From Linum tenue (lineage: Eukaryota > Streptophyta > Magnoliopsida > Malpighiales > Linaceae): a stretch of 64,000 nucleotides of DNA. Positions 34,910 to 46,328 of the stretch are shown one piece after another. Under the pieces are notes generated by a model. The model was not told the DNA's origin and did no database searches. It saw nothing but the letters and a program-made list of their open reading frames with translations. Position numbers and translations under genes: made by a program. The first letter of the stretch is position 1. Each line of letters opens with the position of its first letter. Location: positions 11,743,475 through 11,807,474 of the forward strand of contig CAMGYJ010000008.1 of assembly GCA_946122785.1 (NCBI GenBank). Reading direction: 5' to 3'.

Positions 34910-36254
34910 TGACACGCCACAACACCAAACTGCGACCAAGTGTAATCGCAGTCCGCGAATGCAGTAACAGGCAAGTTATATTATCAACCCGGGGTCTAGA
35001 TCTACTGCTTACTCCGTGATTCTTTATTACCTAGCAAACTAGTTCGAGTGATTGTTGTGAAAAGTAAAAGCAACAAGAAAGCAGTAAATTGTTCGGTTTT
35101 CAAAGTCAGGAAAGAGTCACTCGGGATTGAGTCCCCCTAGCCCCTTAGTTAGGTTCAATTGCAATTCCCTGGGTTGATTTACTGTTGATTAGACTGTGGA
35201 AGATCCGACAGTGGCTTGGAATCTCTTAAGCTGACCAAGCCCTCTCAGTCTAACTACCCGACAGACGACTAGTCTTCACCGGGATAGAAAGCTGAGGCTA
35301 TGAACACAGAACTCCACTACTGGCGCCAAGAACACCAGTACAAAGCAGTAAACTGGCTAACTCTCGTATAGCCAATCTCCTACTATCGAATGAAGAGGCT
35401 CTAACAACCTAATCAGATTCTATCTATCTCAGGTTGCAGCAGAAATTGAGAAAAGCTGATCAGACTCCAATCAATTCAATAAACATGCATCATTCGATTA
35501 AAATCAAACAGTAATATCATCCCAAGTCATTACAATCAAATCCCTAACACAAGGAACTAGGGTTCTTCATACCCAAGTGAGAGAAGGGTTCTACCCCATA
35601 GAGAGAAAAGAGAAAACAAGAATCGGATTAGTCATACTCATAACGATGAGGATAATCTGCTCCGGGACGATGATTTCCACTCCTATGACGATCTCCAAGC
35701 TCGATTCGATGAAATCCAGCTCTAAGACAGCTTCTAGGATGTGTTCTTCGTACTTTCTCTCTCTAGGGCTCTGTTTTTGCTCTGAAAACACGATTCTCCC
35801 CCTTTTGGCTCGGAATAGGCTCTAAAACCAGGATTTCCCGACTCACACGGCCAGGGTGCACGGCCGTGCAGATCACCCACTTGGTCGTGCGGCTCCAAAA
35901 CGCGGCGTATCAATTAGTTCGATCCTCAGGCTTCTCGCACGGCCAGGGTGCACGACCGTGCGATCTTCAGGGGTTGCCCGTGCGTGGCCTCGGCATAAAG
36001 CGCACGGCCATCTTGCTCACGTGCACGGCCATGCGACTCCCTGGTCTGCCCGTGCAGCTCCCCAAAAACCTCGCCATTCGTCCGATCTTCGTCCAATCGA
36101 CCCCAGACTCGCTCCTAAGCCTTCATTCACGTACTAGGACCTGAAATATCACAAACAAGCACAACCTAGCGTGAAATCAGCCTAAAACACGAGAATCAAC
36201 ACCTCAAACGGTGTAAGAACGGGGGTAAAAACATGTGTAAATAACGGTCTATCA
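34910..36254 (-). repeat. Athila-like element, 5' LTR (right on the map)
   Basis: 1345 bp, partner of 16139-17489. Only one of the three GCACGGCCGTGC palindromes is still perfect (35858-35869); the other two carry single C-to-T or G-to-A type changes. Confidence 0.92.
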
Positions 36255-36272
36255 GATGCGTACTGTAGGTAT

Positions 36273-36789
36273 ACGGTTTCCGGCTTCTGGTCCTATGGTT
36301 CTTCGAGCATACTCTGACTCTGATTTTGCTGGGTGTATTGATACTCGACGGTCCACTACGGGGTGGTGTGTGCAGTTTGGTGATTCGTTCATCTCCTGGA
36401 GTTGCAAGAAGCAGGATAAGGTTTCTAAATCTTCTACTGAGGCGGAGTACAGGGCTATGTCTGATGTTGCATCGGAACTTGTTTGGCTACAGCGTTTGTT
36501 GGTTGATCTGGGTGTTGTCTGCTCTCTACCTATGGATCTTTTTGTTGACAATACTAGTGCCATCCGGATTGCGGTTAATCCTGTTCTTCATGACCGCACT
36601 AAACATATTGAAATTCATGTTCACTATGTCCGGGATCTAGTTGGTGCTGGTACGCTTACTCTTCATCATATTCGCACAGAGGATCAGGTTGCCGATCTCT
36701 TCACCAAGGATTTTTCTACAAGTCGTCACTGGTACCTGTCGAACAAATTGATGATTTCCGATCAACATCAATTTGGGGGAGGCTGTTAG
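36273..36789 (+). pseudogene. copia gag-pol, C-terminal RNase H part
   Basis: Continuation of the copia pol beyond the gypsy insertion: AYSDSDFAGCIDTRRST, SSTEAEYRAM and LFVDNTSAIRIAVNPV carry the RNase H acidic residues. The TKHIEIHVHYVRD and QVADLFTK tail is typical of copia. The stop (TAG 36787-36789) lies in the first bases of the 3' LTR. Bases 36255-36272 are the second copy of an 18 bp duplication of target sequence. Confidence 0.92.
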
Positions 36790-37115
36790 AGAGTTAAAGC
36801 CCATGTATCTGTATTTGTGTACATAGCCCATAACCCATGTATCTTATACGTAGATGTAGGGCTTTTTATTCTCTTCTTGTAATCGATCCATGAAGTCCAT
36901 GCAACTAGGACGTGGGAGCTAGGGTTTGGTGCTGGTTGTTAGGGGTATATATATGTTGCTAGAGCTTAGGTTGAGGTACGCAGACAATTATCATAATCAC
37001 ATCAGTAGCTGAAGAGTTTATACTCTTCCGTGGATTAGTCCTGGATACTCCAGGGATACCACGTAAATCCGGTTGTTCGTGTTCTCTCGATTTCGTTATT
37101 TCCTATTGATTATCA
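36784..37115 (+). repeat. copia 3' LTR
   Basis: 332 bp, partner of 11842-12173. It is preceded by the purine tract TTTGGGGGAGGC at about 36772-36783 and followed by the GTTTT duplication. Confidence 0.93.
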
Positions 37116-37762
37116 GTTTTCTCAAATGGATGATCCTGTAGTGGTGGAATTGCTGGTGCTTAGGGAAGCAATTATTTGGTGTATTGTGGAGCAAGGTTTG
37201 TCGGAGGTCCGATTTGAGGACGATGCGAAGGTGATTATTGACAAAATTAATCAAGCCGACACAAGAGATAGCCGGTTGGGTGCTGTTCTGGAAGAGATTG
37301 CTCATTATTTTCGAACTCAACCTGACTTTAGTGTGCGTTTTGTAGGTCTGGAAAACAATAGGGTAGCTCATTTGGTAGCTAGGAAAGCCCTCTCTTTGTA
37401 TCCGACTATGAGTCGCTTCTTTGATTTCCAGACCTGACTGATTTCCAGGGTGTAACTGTCTATTTTTCGATCAATACATGATATCTTTTGACAAAAAAAA
37501 ATTCATAACCTCCTCCTTGAATCCGTTCTTCAAACATTGCTATGATGGTTAGCAATCTTTCCCCCCATCGTTTGCAACTTACTGCACTAACTCCAGTCTT
37601 TCGACGCATGACAGTAATGAACTTTCTTATACGCAAAATTAACAAATTCGTATTTACCTTGTTTGCACCACAAGCATACTCCTTGTGAGAGCATATTCTA
37701 ATTGTTTTTTGAAATCGGGAGAAAATTAACATGATATACTTTGTTGTTTGTACCTTTAGCTT

Positions 37763-40700
37763 TTTTTTTTTGACAGTAAGACACTCCTTTTCATTAATTG
37801 GGTAAGGAAGCAAAACAGGTTACAAGAGAGGGGCCACAATATCTAAAATATTAATCCAATCCTGGGGCAAACAATTCCTTGCACAGGAGCGTGCAACCCA
37901 GTCTGCTTTTGTATTGAGCCTTCGACTAATGAACTCGACACGAATCCGGTTGCCAGACGAAATAATCTGTCTAATGGTCTTGATCACTACCGTGACACGC
38001 CAGGGCCAAGGACCTGGACTTCCTTGGACTGCACGCACCAGTCCCAGACAGTCAGACTTGATCAGACATGGAGAATCCAGTTGGATCGCGCATCGAGCAC
38101 CTTCCAAGAGGGCCTTTGCTTCCGCTTCAATCGGTGAAAAATAGTGTAAGGGCTCAGCCTTCCCATTACACACTTGACCATGGCAGTTTGAGATGACAAC
38201 GCCATATGCCGCCTCCTGGGAATCGTGTAGGAACGATCCATCACAGTGTATCTCAAAATCATGAGTACTTGGCGGTGGTGTAGTGTGATCCGGGGCTGGA
38301 CTAGACTGAGGTAGAGGCTGTTGAGGTCTCCTCAATTTTGGGCATGACATCCAGTGGTTGAAGCTTGATAAAGCCTGTGAGGATGTATCTGGTGGCCAAA
38401 TATGCTTATTCCTGAAAATGAATTCATTTCTTGCCTTCCACGTATGCCACATCTGGTAAATGATGTGCTGGATGGAGGAGATGGAATACCTTTGCTTGAG
38501 GGAGTGAATCCAAAACAGCATGTCAGTGCTTTGATGAGGAAGCATAAGGGAGGGCCAACCCTGTCTCCAACCTTCTGCTGCATGGGGGCATTCAAACAGA
38601 CAGTGATGGATGGATTCAACACTTGTATTACAAATTGGGCAGAGGTTTGATAGAGCACACTTTCGCAGACGAAGCTTCTCTTTCGTAGCCATTGCTCCCC
38701 TGCTGCATTTCCAAACAAAGAACTTCATCTTTGGAGGGAGTGAAATACTCCAAAGCCACTTCCATCGTTCCTTGGTGCAGGGTGGTGGATCATGGAAGTC
38801 TCCCTGTGATCTGCGTCTTTGGTTGTGGAATGAGTGGAAGGCAGACTTAACTGTGAAGTCTCCCAGCTCTGTGAATCTCCAAGCCCAAAAGTCTTCCATG
38901 TTGGCCGGGCCGATTGGTGTGCTCAAGACTTGTTCGAGTTCCTGCTGGGGAAGGAAATCTTTTAAGACCTCAGTCTTCCACGATCTCTCCACCAAATTGA
39001 CCCAGCTGTCCACAGTTGCAGGGTAGGATGTTTGTTGGGGAAAAAGATTTCCTGCTCTTCCAAGGAGCCAAGGGTCCTGAAACGTTCTTGTAGACACTTC
39101 GTTGCCAATTACCCGGATAATCCCTTGTGCCATTGTATTTCTTGCTTCCCAAAGGCTGGACCAAATCCAAGAGGCCTTACCTCCTTTTTTTGCTTCTAGG
39201 AAAGTAGATCTAGGGAAATACAGCCCTTTGATCAGTCTGACCCAGATAGCCTCTGGATTGGTAAGAATTCTCCATGCTTGCTTAGCAAGAAGAGCCATGT
39301 TAAAATCATGAAAAGGGCGAAAGCCAAGCCCTCCTTCCACCTTTGGTGCATAGAGAACACTCCCCTTAATCCAGTGAATGGTCTTCTTTGCTGTTGACCC
39401 TCCCCAAAAGAAACGTTTAAGCATGGAGTCCATCTTATTAGTAGTACCTTTTGGCAGAAGGAACAAGCACATGATGAATGTTGGGATAGCTTGGAACACT
39501 GCTTTGATTAGAGTTTCTTTCCCTCCTGGTGAGAGGAGTAGGCTTTTCCAAGCTTCCCCCTTGCTTTCTATTCGCGAGATGAGGAAACCGAACGTTTCCT
39601 TTTTTGATCTCCCCCATTCAGTAGGGACTCCCAGGTATTTTGAGTGGCAGATGGTTTCAGCGAAACCAGTAATTCTTCTAATCTCAGCTTGTTCCTCTCC
39701 GCTAACATTGTAACTAAAGAAGATCGAAGATTTTTCTTTGTTGACCTCTTGCCCAGTGATGGCCCCATAGGCACTCAGAATATTCAGAATGTGGTTTGCC
39801 TCTTCTGTTGAAGCTTTCCCAAAAATCACCGTGTCATCCGCAAACAAACAGTGCGTGAGATCAGGGCAGTGTTTATTGAGCTTTAAACCTCCAATATCTC
39901 GGGAGATAGCTGATCTTTCAATGAGGAAAGAGAGAGCATTGGACATGAGAATGAATAGCATAGGAGATAAAGGGTCTCCCTGTCTAAGTCCTCTCGTAGG
40001 CAGGAAACTAGCAGAGGGTTCTCCATTGAAAAGAACTTTGAAACTGACCGAACCAATGCAGGCTCCCACCCATTTGCACCAGGTCTCACTGAATCCATAG
40101 GCCAAAAGGAGCTCATTGAGAAAATCCCATTCCACAAGATCATAAGCCTTCTTCATGTCGAGCTTCATCATCATATCCTTTCGGTTGCCCTTCTTGTGCT
40201 TTTTGAAATGGTTTAATACCTCATGGACAATGATGATGTTATCCTGGATCTGTCTTCCCCCTGTGCAGGCAGACTGCAGCTCATTTACCAAGCCAGGTAA
40301 CCATGGTTGGAGAAGATTGGTCATAATTTTGGTAATGATTTTGTATTTGAAATTACAGCAGCTGATGGGGCGATACTGTGAAATCAATTCTGGGGCATCT
40401 ACCTTGGGGACGAGGGTGATGAAGGTGTTGTTCCACTCATTAGGCATAATGTTTGAAGCAAAAAAAACCCTCACTTCGTCGCAAAGGGCATCACCAATTC
40501 TGTTCCAGAACTTGCGGAAGAAGAAACCAGGGAACCCATCAGGGCCTGGGGCCTTGTTTGCCCCCAACTGGAACGTGGCCCTTCTGATTTCCTCATTAGA
40601 CAGAGGTGCTGTAAGAGTATCATTTTGAGCTGAAGAAACCATAGAGGGGAACCCCTGTAAGATAGAATGGTCAAAACTAGTCCCTCTGCTGGTGAAAAGC

Positions 40701-41683
40701 TTTTGGTAGAAGTCAGTGGCCATCAATCCCAGATCCTCTTGCTTAACAACCCAGTCCCCATTATCATTCCTGAGTTTTCCAATTCGGTTTGAAATTCTTC
40801 TTTTTACAGTGCTGGCATGGAAAAAACCTGTATTCTGGTCCCCCTCCTGTAGCCAAGAGTTGCGGGATCTTTGAGCCCAGAATTCCTCTTCCTTACTCCA
40901 TATGAGTTGGAGTTCCTGTTGTAGTACCTTTTCTTCTTCCACCATTCCCTGCGATCTGTTAGGACCCTGTAGAAGTTGAATGCTCTGTCTGATTTCATTT
41001 TCCCTTCGACATTTCTCAACTTTGTCATTCTTTGCCCAGACACTGAGCCTCTCTTGACAATTGGAGAGGGTGCTGCTGATTGAATCCCCTCTGTCAATCA
41101 TATCCCCAATAATCTGGCAGCAAGCCTCTTCATCCCTCCACCTTTTATCAAAGCGAAAAGGTGTGTTCACTCTACTCCTTTTCGGGGAAAGATCAATTCT
41201 GATCGGACAGTGGTCCGATTCCACAAAATCTTCATGAAAGACAACCGCATTAGAGAAATCAATCCTCCAGGATGCAGAGCACAGGGCTCAGTCCAGTCTC
41301 TCCCTAATTAAATTGTCATCTTGCTGCTTGTTTGACCAAGTAAAAGGCTGACCCGAGAAACCCAAATCAATGAGAGCATTCCGCTCTATGAAGTATTTGA
41401 AAGGAGCAACATTCTCATTTCTTAAGGGGCAGCGTCCCTGCTTCTCAAAAGGCTCCATAGCCACATTAAGGTCGCCTACAATCAACCACTTTTCATTCTG
41501 CAACTCTCTGAGGTTCGTAAGTCGATCACAGAGCATCCTTCTCTCTACCGCCGTGGTAGGAGCATGGATGAAGGTACAAAAAAAACTACTTCCTTCACTG
41601 CAAATACAAGCATCCACATACGATTTACAAGCATCCAAAATCCTAATAGAGACATCATCCTTCCACCAGAGCAAGTCGTCTGA
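37763..41683 (-). mobile_element. LINE 2, 5'-truncated, with 17 bp target-site duplication
   Basis: The flanks GTTTGTACCTTTAGCTT occur at 37746-37762 and 41684-41700. The 3' end is an A tract (T run 37761-37771 on the plus strand), as expected for target-primed reverse transcription. The 5' end is cut inside the endonuclease domain. Confidence 0.92.
37820..41683 (-). pseudogene. LINE 2 ORF2: partial endonuclease, RT, zf-RVT, RNase H
   Basis: A single frame from the truncated 5' end to the stop at 37820, broken only by TGA at 41290-41288 where a Trp is usual (RLD-stop-ALCSASWR). Endonuclease C-terminal half: WLIVGDLNVAMEPFEKQG and, after the stop, SDHCPIRIDL. RT: NKAPGPDGFPGFF, YRPISCCNFKYKIITK, TRGLRQGDPLSPMLF, CLFADDTVIFG. 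The zinc-binding RT-associated domain has CPICNTSVESIHHCLFECP. RNase H: FEIHCDGSF, SPIEAEAKALLEG, IKSDCLGLVRAV. Apart from truncation and one stop the frame (about 1135 codons after the stop) is intact, so the insertion is fairly recent. It is a different LINE from remnant 1. Confidence 0.92.
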
Positions 41684-41700
41684 GTTTGTACCTTTAGCTT

Positions 41701-42344
41701 GGTTTCATGGAATCTCACCAAATGCCATCATCGATAATTCTTAAGCATCATTTTTAAGAAAATGGTTTTGAGTTTACCCAGTCCAAGCAAAACCAAAACG
41801 TCAAAAAATACTAAAGTGAAAAAGGGTCAATTAAGTCATTTGAAGCAACAAAAAAAAGAAAGTAAAATCACAAGTAACGGCTTCAACCTTTGACCTTTTC
41901 TCTTTTCAGACGGGAGAAACAGAGGACTTTGAAATTCCAGCCAGTCTGCCATGGCAGCCGTTGCCCACGACTTTAAGGGAAGGTTCTTTGTCCACTTCCT
42001 TCTGTCATTATTCTTCTTCCCCATTAAACCCACAAATCACTACTTAATTAATCACGCTGCAAACAATACGATGTGATAGCCACTCCAGTACAAATATGAT
42101 TTCTTTATTCAACAAGTAAAACAATCGAAGAAAGCAAAAGAAGAGAGAACCATTTGGCGGAATCCCATTTCCATTTTCAATGCCAGGAACAGGGCCAACT
42201 CCTTCTTCTCCTTCTGCTTCCTTTTGATTAACAATAATTAAGAAACCTTTTGCTTTTACCATCTATTCCTCCACCCACCCAGATTCCATTCTCTTCTTCT
42301 TCTTCTCTCTCTCTTTCTCTCAGATAGAAAGCGAAATTCTGAGG
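41701..42344. other. Intergenic / upstream region of OBERON-like copy 1
   Basis: No gene is visible. A CT-rich stretch at about 42290-42322 probably belongs to the 5' UTR of the next gene; a similar leader precedes the second copy near 46200. Confidence 0.45.
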
Positions 42345-42475
42345 ATGTCTGGTGGTGGAGGAGACAGAGATCATCCTCATCCAGAACCCCAAGAAGATAA
42401 CAGTAACAGTATTGCAACGGGGGATTACACTCTTCTTCTTCTCACCACAAGATCGACACCCTCAGGGATTCAAAG

Positions 42476-45331
42476 ATGGCGGAGGCGGCCGCAGCAGCGG
42501 TTGCGAGGCCTCAAGAGCTCACACTGAGCTATATGTGTGACAACAATCAGCCCAAGCTGGGTCTGGGGTTTGGCCAAAAGGGGAAAGAAGTCGTCTTCTC
42601 TGCAGATGGGTGTTCGGATCTTCATCAGGAGAAGTGGGTCGAGAGGGATTTCTTGAATCTCAGCGAGACCAAGTCGAATTCCTCCTCCAAGAGAAATTCG
42701 CGCGATGAGGATGCAGAGGAGGAGGAAGAGGCCGGGATGGAGATTGAGAAGAAGGAGAAGGTGAAGGAGAAGAAGAAGCCCAAGCTTGAAGGGAGTCTTA
42801 ACTTGTCTTTAGCCCTCCCTGACGTTTCTCTCTCGTTGACTGCTGCTGCTGCTTCCAACGCTCTGCAAAATGGGGTCAAACCGAAGCCTGTTGCGGGTTT
42901 AGTCGCTTCTGCTTCTGTAGCTCCAGCGCCTTCGTTCAACAATACTCAGACGACTTGCTCTGATGATTTCACGGCTCCTTATTCGCTTTCCTGCTCATTT
43001 TCGCATGCTTTCTCCCACAACCCAAGCTGCTCCATGACCCGTAATTCTACTGAGAATTATGATTACTCTGTTGGGAGAGACGACCCGATTTGGTGTGGTG
43101 GGGAAGGAACTAATGGCTCTGTTCACAGCAGGTTTAGGCCCATTGGGGAAGGAATTCTTGCTCTCCACAACAACAACAATGGAGGAATTAATGGGGGATT
43201 TGGTATCCTGCAAGGTAATCGTGTGTCAAACAAGGAATCCTGCATTAATAATAGTGTTGGTAGAGCTACTAGTTCTGATAACATTTCGTTTTTCCCATCG
43301 GAATTGCCGGCTAGGCCACGTATGGATACTTATCCGGCCGATTTCAGGAAGAAAGAATCTGAGAATATGAGAGGTTTGGAAGATGGAGATGGTGGTGGTG
43401 GAGGGAGAGGTAGGAGTCAGTTGTCCAGACCAGAGAGAATTGTGCGTGAGATTGTGTCGGAGTCTGTTCCTGTGATGGCTCAAATCATTCAGGAACTTAC
43501 TCAAGAGATGTTGAATTCGATTAAAGACTATGTCAAAAGTCTAGTTTCAATGGCTGACAAGAAAGAGGAGTTAATAAGCCTTCAGAGCCGTTTGGGTAGA
43601 AGGTCTGATCTAACCAAGGAATCACTTTTGAAGTGCCAAAAGGACCAACTAGAGATATTGGTTGCAGTGAAAATGGGACTGGGAAGTTCTGTGTCGGGGA
43701 AAGTTCGTCTTGCTACGACTGAGCTGATAGAGATGTTCTTGTATGTTAGGTGTAGGAATGTGAACTGCAAGAGTATATTGCCTGTCGAAGACTGTGAGTG
43801 CAAGTTTTGTTCGGCCAACAACGGGTTCTGTAGCTCTTGCATGTGTCCTGTATGTATGAAGTTTGATTGTGCGAGCAATACTTGTAGTTGGGTTGGTTGT
43901 GATGTTTGTTCACATTGGTGCCATGCTGCCTGTGGAATACAGAAGAATCTAATCAGGCCAGGGCCTAGCTTGAAGGGTCCACCGGGTACTAATGAGATTC
44001 AGTTTCATTGTATTGCATGCAATCATGCGTCCGAGATGTTTGGGTTTGTGAAAGATGTATTCACTTGCTGTGCTAAGGATTGGGGATTTGAAACTCTGTT
44101 GAAGGAGCTTGATTGTGTGAGGAAGATTTTCAAGGGGAGTGATGATTTTAAAGGGAAAGAATTGCATACCAAAGCCGATGGGCTGATCTCCAAGCTTGAA
44201 AGCAAACTTATATCTCCTTCAGATGCTTGCCACATCATTCTCAAGTTCTTCGACTGTAAGTATCCCTTGGTTATAACTTTTTCAGTTTGCCACACAGTAA
44301 GATACATTTGTTTGAGAACTTAATTCTGTAGATGTCTGGCTCATCGATCCTTTGTTTACATATTTGTTTTTACTATGTGTTAAACGTCAGAGCAGGTTAC
44401 CTTCATAGCTTGTCCTTTAGAACACCAACTATCAGCTGATGATAAAATGCTGGACTTGTAATCGACTTGGTTAAAGTTCATCCAGCTCAACAATGCTGGA
44501 TAAGCTTTCATTCTTTTTAACCTGGCCTTGTGGTTGGAACTTGGAAGGTTGGTTGTTCCAACTGAGTCTACTAGGGGTCATAGAAGATGAGAATGTTGAT
44601 TATCTTGTTACTTGCAACTGATATAATCCCTCGGAGTTTTGCAAACTTTTAGCTCTTCCATTTTTGTTGGAATTTAGCAATTAGGTTTGCCCATGTCGCA
44701 AGGAACATAGCTCAACATAAGGGAGTAGTGATTAAGGCTGTGCTTGCTGTGTGTGAGATATGTGGACAGGTTTGGCACCATTTTTGTTGGAAATTACCTC
44801 TGCACTTACGTAAGTTGGTTTCTTTGTTTCACCAACTGTTTCAAAGGATTAACTTATGCACTCTGAATTGGCTGGCTTCTTTAAGTAAGGCGAAGCTCAC
44901 TTATTCCAGGAAATTCAATAATATACCGAGTTTTGAACTCTGCAGCCATTTTGGTAGTCGAGTTAGTACAATTTCAACTGCCTTGTTTTGTGTGCATTCA
45001 TGATTCATCAACTCTTGCCTACATAGACTTTCCTTTTCCATACTCCCTTTTGTTGGCAACCATTATTTTGAACTACTCTGAACGTTGCTCCTATGAATTT
45101 TTAGATGCAGATCGCCTACCAGATTTCCCAGCAGGACCCTCTGCCAAAGAAATGATGCCTCGTAATACCGAATCCAGCTTTAGAAAAGAAGCAGCACACC
45201 AATTCCTCAACACTCTTCTCTCCCTCCAAGATATGCCACTTACAACAACAACACAACATAACAATTCCAACAACGACACAAACAACAGTGTATCGGGTTC
45301 TTCAACTGGCCGACTGGGCAATGACACTTGA
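42476..45331 (+). CDS. OBE4: OBERON3/4 (TITANIA)-like PHD-finger protein, copy 1, C-terminally truncated
   Basis: OBERON proteins are nuclear PHD proteins acting in meristem establishment and auxin-dependent embryo patterning. Exon 1 is 42476-44255 and exon 2 starts at 45105 (FFD-Y-ADRLP junction, GT/AG). Features in order: RPQELTLSYMCDNNQPKLG, EKWVERDFLNLSE, EAR-like LNLSLALPDVSLSL, SCSMTRNSTENY, ICAGEGTNG-type block (here IWCGGEGTNGSVHSRFRPIG), a helical RPERIVREIVSESVPVMAQI domain, and the PHD finger (CRNVNCKSILPVEDCECKFC ... CDVCSHWCHAACG). In exon 2 the frame ends at TGA 45329-45331. Compared with copy 2 at least five single-base deletions follow (to about 45713), so the C-terminal coiled coil is lost. 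An upstream ATG at 42345 matches the start of copy 2 but is out of frame because of an indel near 42420. It is either a truncated protein or a pseudogene. Confidence 0.75.
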
Positions 45332-46328
45332 AAACTCCCTACTGCGCGGTGACCTGAAGATTGAAGATGAGTATCGCCTAGCAGCAAGGAAAGATGGGTT
45401 TGAGAGCTTGGAGACCATTGTCAGGATCAAAGAAGCTGAATCCAGATGTTCCAGAGCAAGGCCGATGAGGCGAGGAGAGAAGCTGAAGGCTTGAGGCGGA
45501 TGATTCAGATGAGGACGGAGAAGTCGAGGATGAGTATGAGCACAAGCTCTCGAAACTTAGCCTGCAAGAGACCAATGAAAAGAGGAAGAAGAAGCTGGAT
45601 GAGCTTAAGAAATTGGAGAACTCGCACTGTGATTACTACAACATGAAGATGAGAATGCAGGCCGAGATTGCTGGTTGCTGGCGAAAATGGAAGCTACAAA
45701 ACAGCAGTGGTTTAGGAGCAATGGCTTTATTTGTTGTCGTTAGTTGTCATTTTTCCTCTTCTCCCTTGGTTTAGGGCTTGGGTTGTTCTTTTGGCTCAAA
45801 GATGGGTGCTTTGTTTTCATTTGGGGTTTTTGTGAAATTTGCCAATAGCCACACCAAGTTTGGTACATTGTGTAGTTGTGAAATTGAAGTCAGTCTAAAC
45901 TAACATATTGTTGCCAATATATGAGGCTGTGTGTATAGGAAGAATGATAGAAATTGACGAAAAGTCGGATTCGAAGTAACACCGCATCAACATTCACAAA
46001 TGTCAAGCTTGATAAATCCAGTATAGACAAGCAAATGACGTATGGCGGCCTGCTAAATGAGCAACGCGAACGACGAATATCTCAGAAGATGACATCTGAT
46101 TCCAAGTTAGACCAAAGCAATAAAATTTACAGAGATGTCTCTGTTTCCTAGAAAAGGGGGGTAAAGAACAGAACTTCAATGCCAGAAGGAAGGGCCAACA
46201 TTCTTCTTCTTCTTCCTGCTCTCTTTTGAATTTTGATTAACAATTTGATTAGACACATTTTACTATCTATTCTCCCACCCACCCAGATTCCCTCTCCACT
46301 CTCAGCAGGAAAGAGAAACTCTGACGCC
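45332..46328. other. Decayed 3' end of copy 1 and spacer between the OBERON-like copies
   Basis: 45332-45713 is recognisable coiled-coil coding sequence in shifting frames. The rest is 3' UTR, spacer and the CT-rich leader of copy 2 (near 46200-46315), which resembles the leader of copy 1. Confidence 0.6.

Larger units (their letters stand above)
16123..36254 (-). mobile_element. Athila-like Ty3/gypsy element inserted in the copia pol, itself interrupted at 22423-29599
   Basis: In element sense: 5' LTR 36254-34910, PBS, gag 34765-33089, pol 33078-29605 continuing at 22417-22036, a non-coding stretch, ORF3 20738-19362, a long 3' untranslated region, a purine tract and the 3' LTR 17489-16139. 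The tRNA-Asp-type PBS, the [12 protein letters not shown] protease, the extra ORF after pol and the TAAGTGTGGGGG blocks are typical of the Athila branch. LTRs differ at about 19 of 1345 aligned positions (about 1.4%). The flanks are unusual: an 18 bp duplication (16093-16110 and 36255-36272) with filler at the left, instead of a clean 5 bp duplication. Confidence 0.92.
11842..37115 (+). mobile_element. Ty1/copia LTR retrotransposon, split by nested gypsy elements
   Basis: LTRs of 332 bp each (11842-12173 and 36784-37115) begin TGTTAGAGAG and end TTATCA. The 5 bp target duplication GTTTT sits at 11837-11841 and 37116-37120. Behind the left LTR is a primer-binding site matching initiator tRNA-Met, and before the right LTR is a purine tract. 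I count about 11 differences between the LTRs (about 3.3%, mostly transitions). Its own length is about 5.1 kb; 16111-36272 is later insertion plus duplicated or filler bases. It sits inside LINE remnant 1 in the same orientation. Confidence 0.95.
10240..37500 (+). pseudogene. LINE remnant 1: ORF2 C-terminus (zf-RVT plus RNase H), split by a MITE and by the copia nest
   Basis: Pieces at about 10240-10313, 11060-11841 and 37121-37437 are collinear parts of a plant LINE ORF2 tail. First comes the zinc-binding RT-associated domain (PLPRWDVPDKLIWHFT, FSVKSAYHLA, CPVCWDCSESMEHLF), then an RNase H domain (VVELLVLREAI, VRFVGLENNRVAHLVARKA). Removing the MITE with one copy of its 8 bp duplication, and the copia with one copy of its 5 bp duplication, restores an open frame across both sites. 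Frameshifts near 10265 and 11330 and a stop near 11556 show it was already decayed. A short A tract at about 37492-37500 looks like the LINE 3' end. The 5' truncation point is not clear and I found no target-site duplication. Confidence 0.78.
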
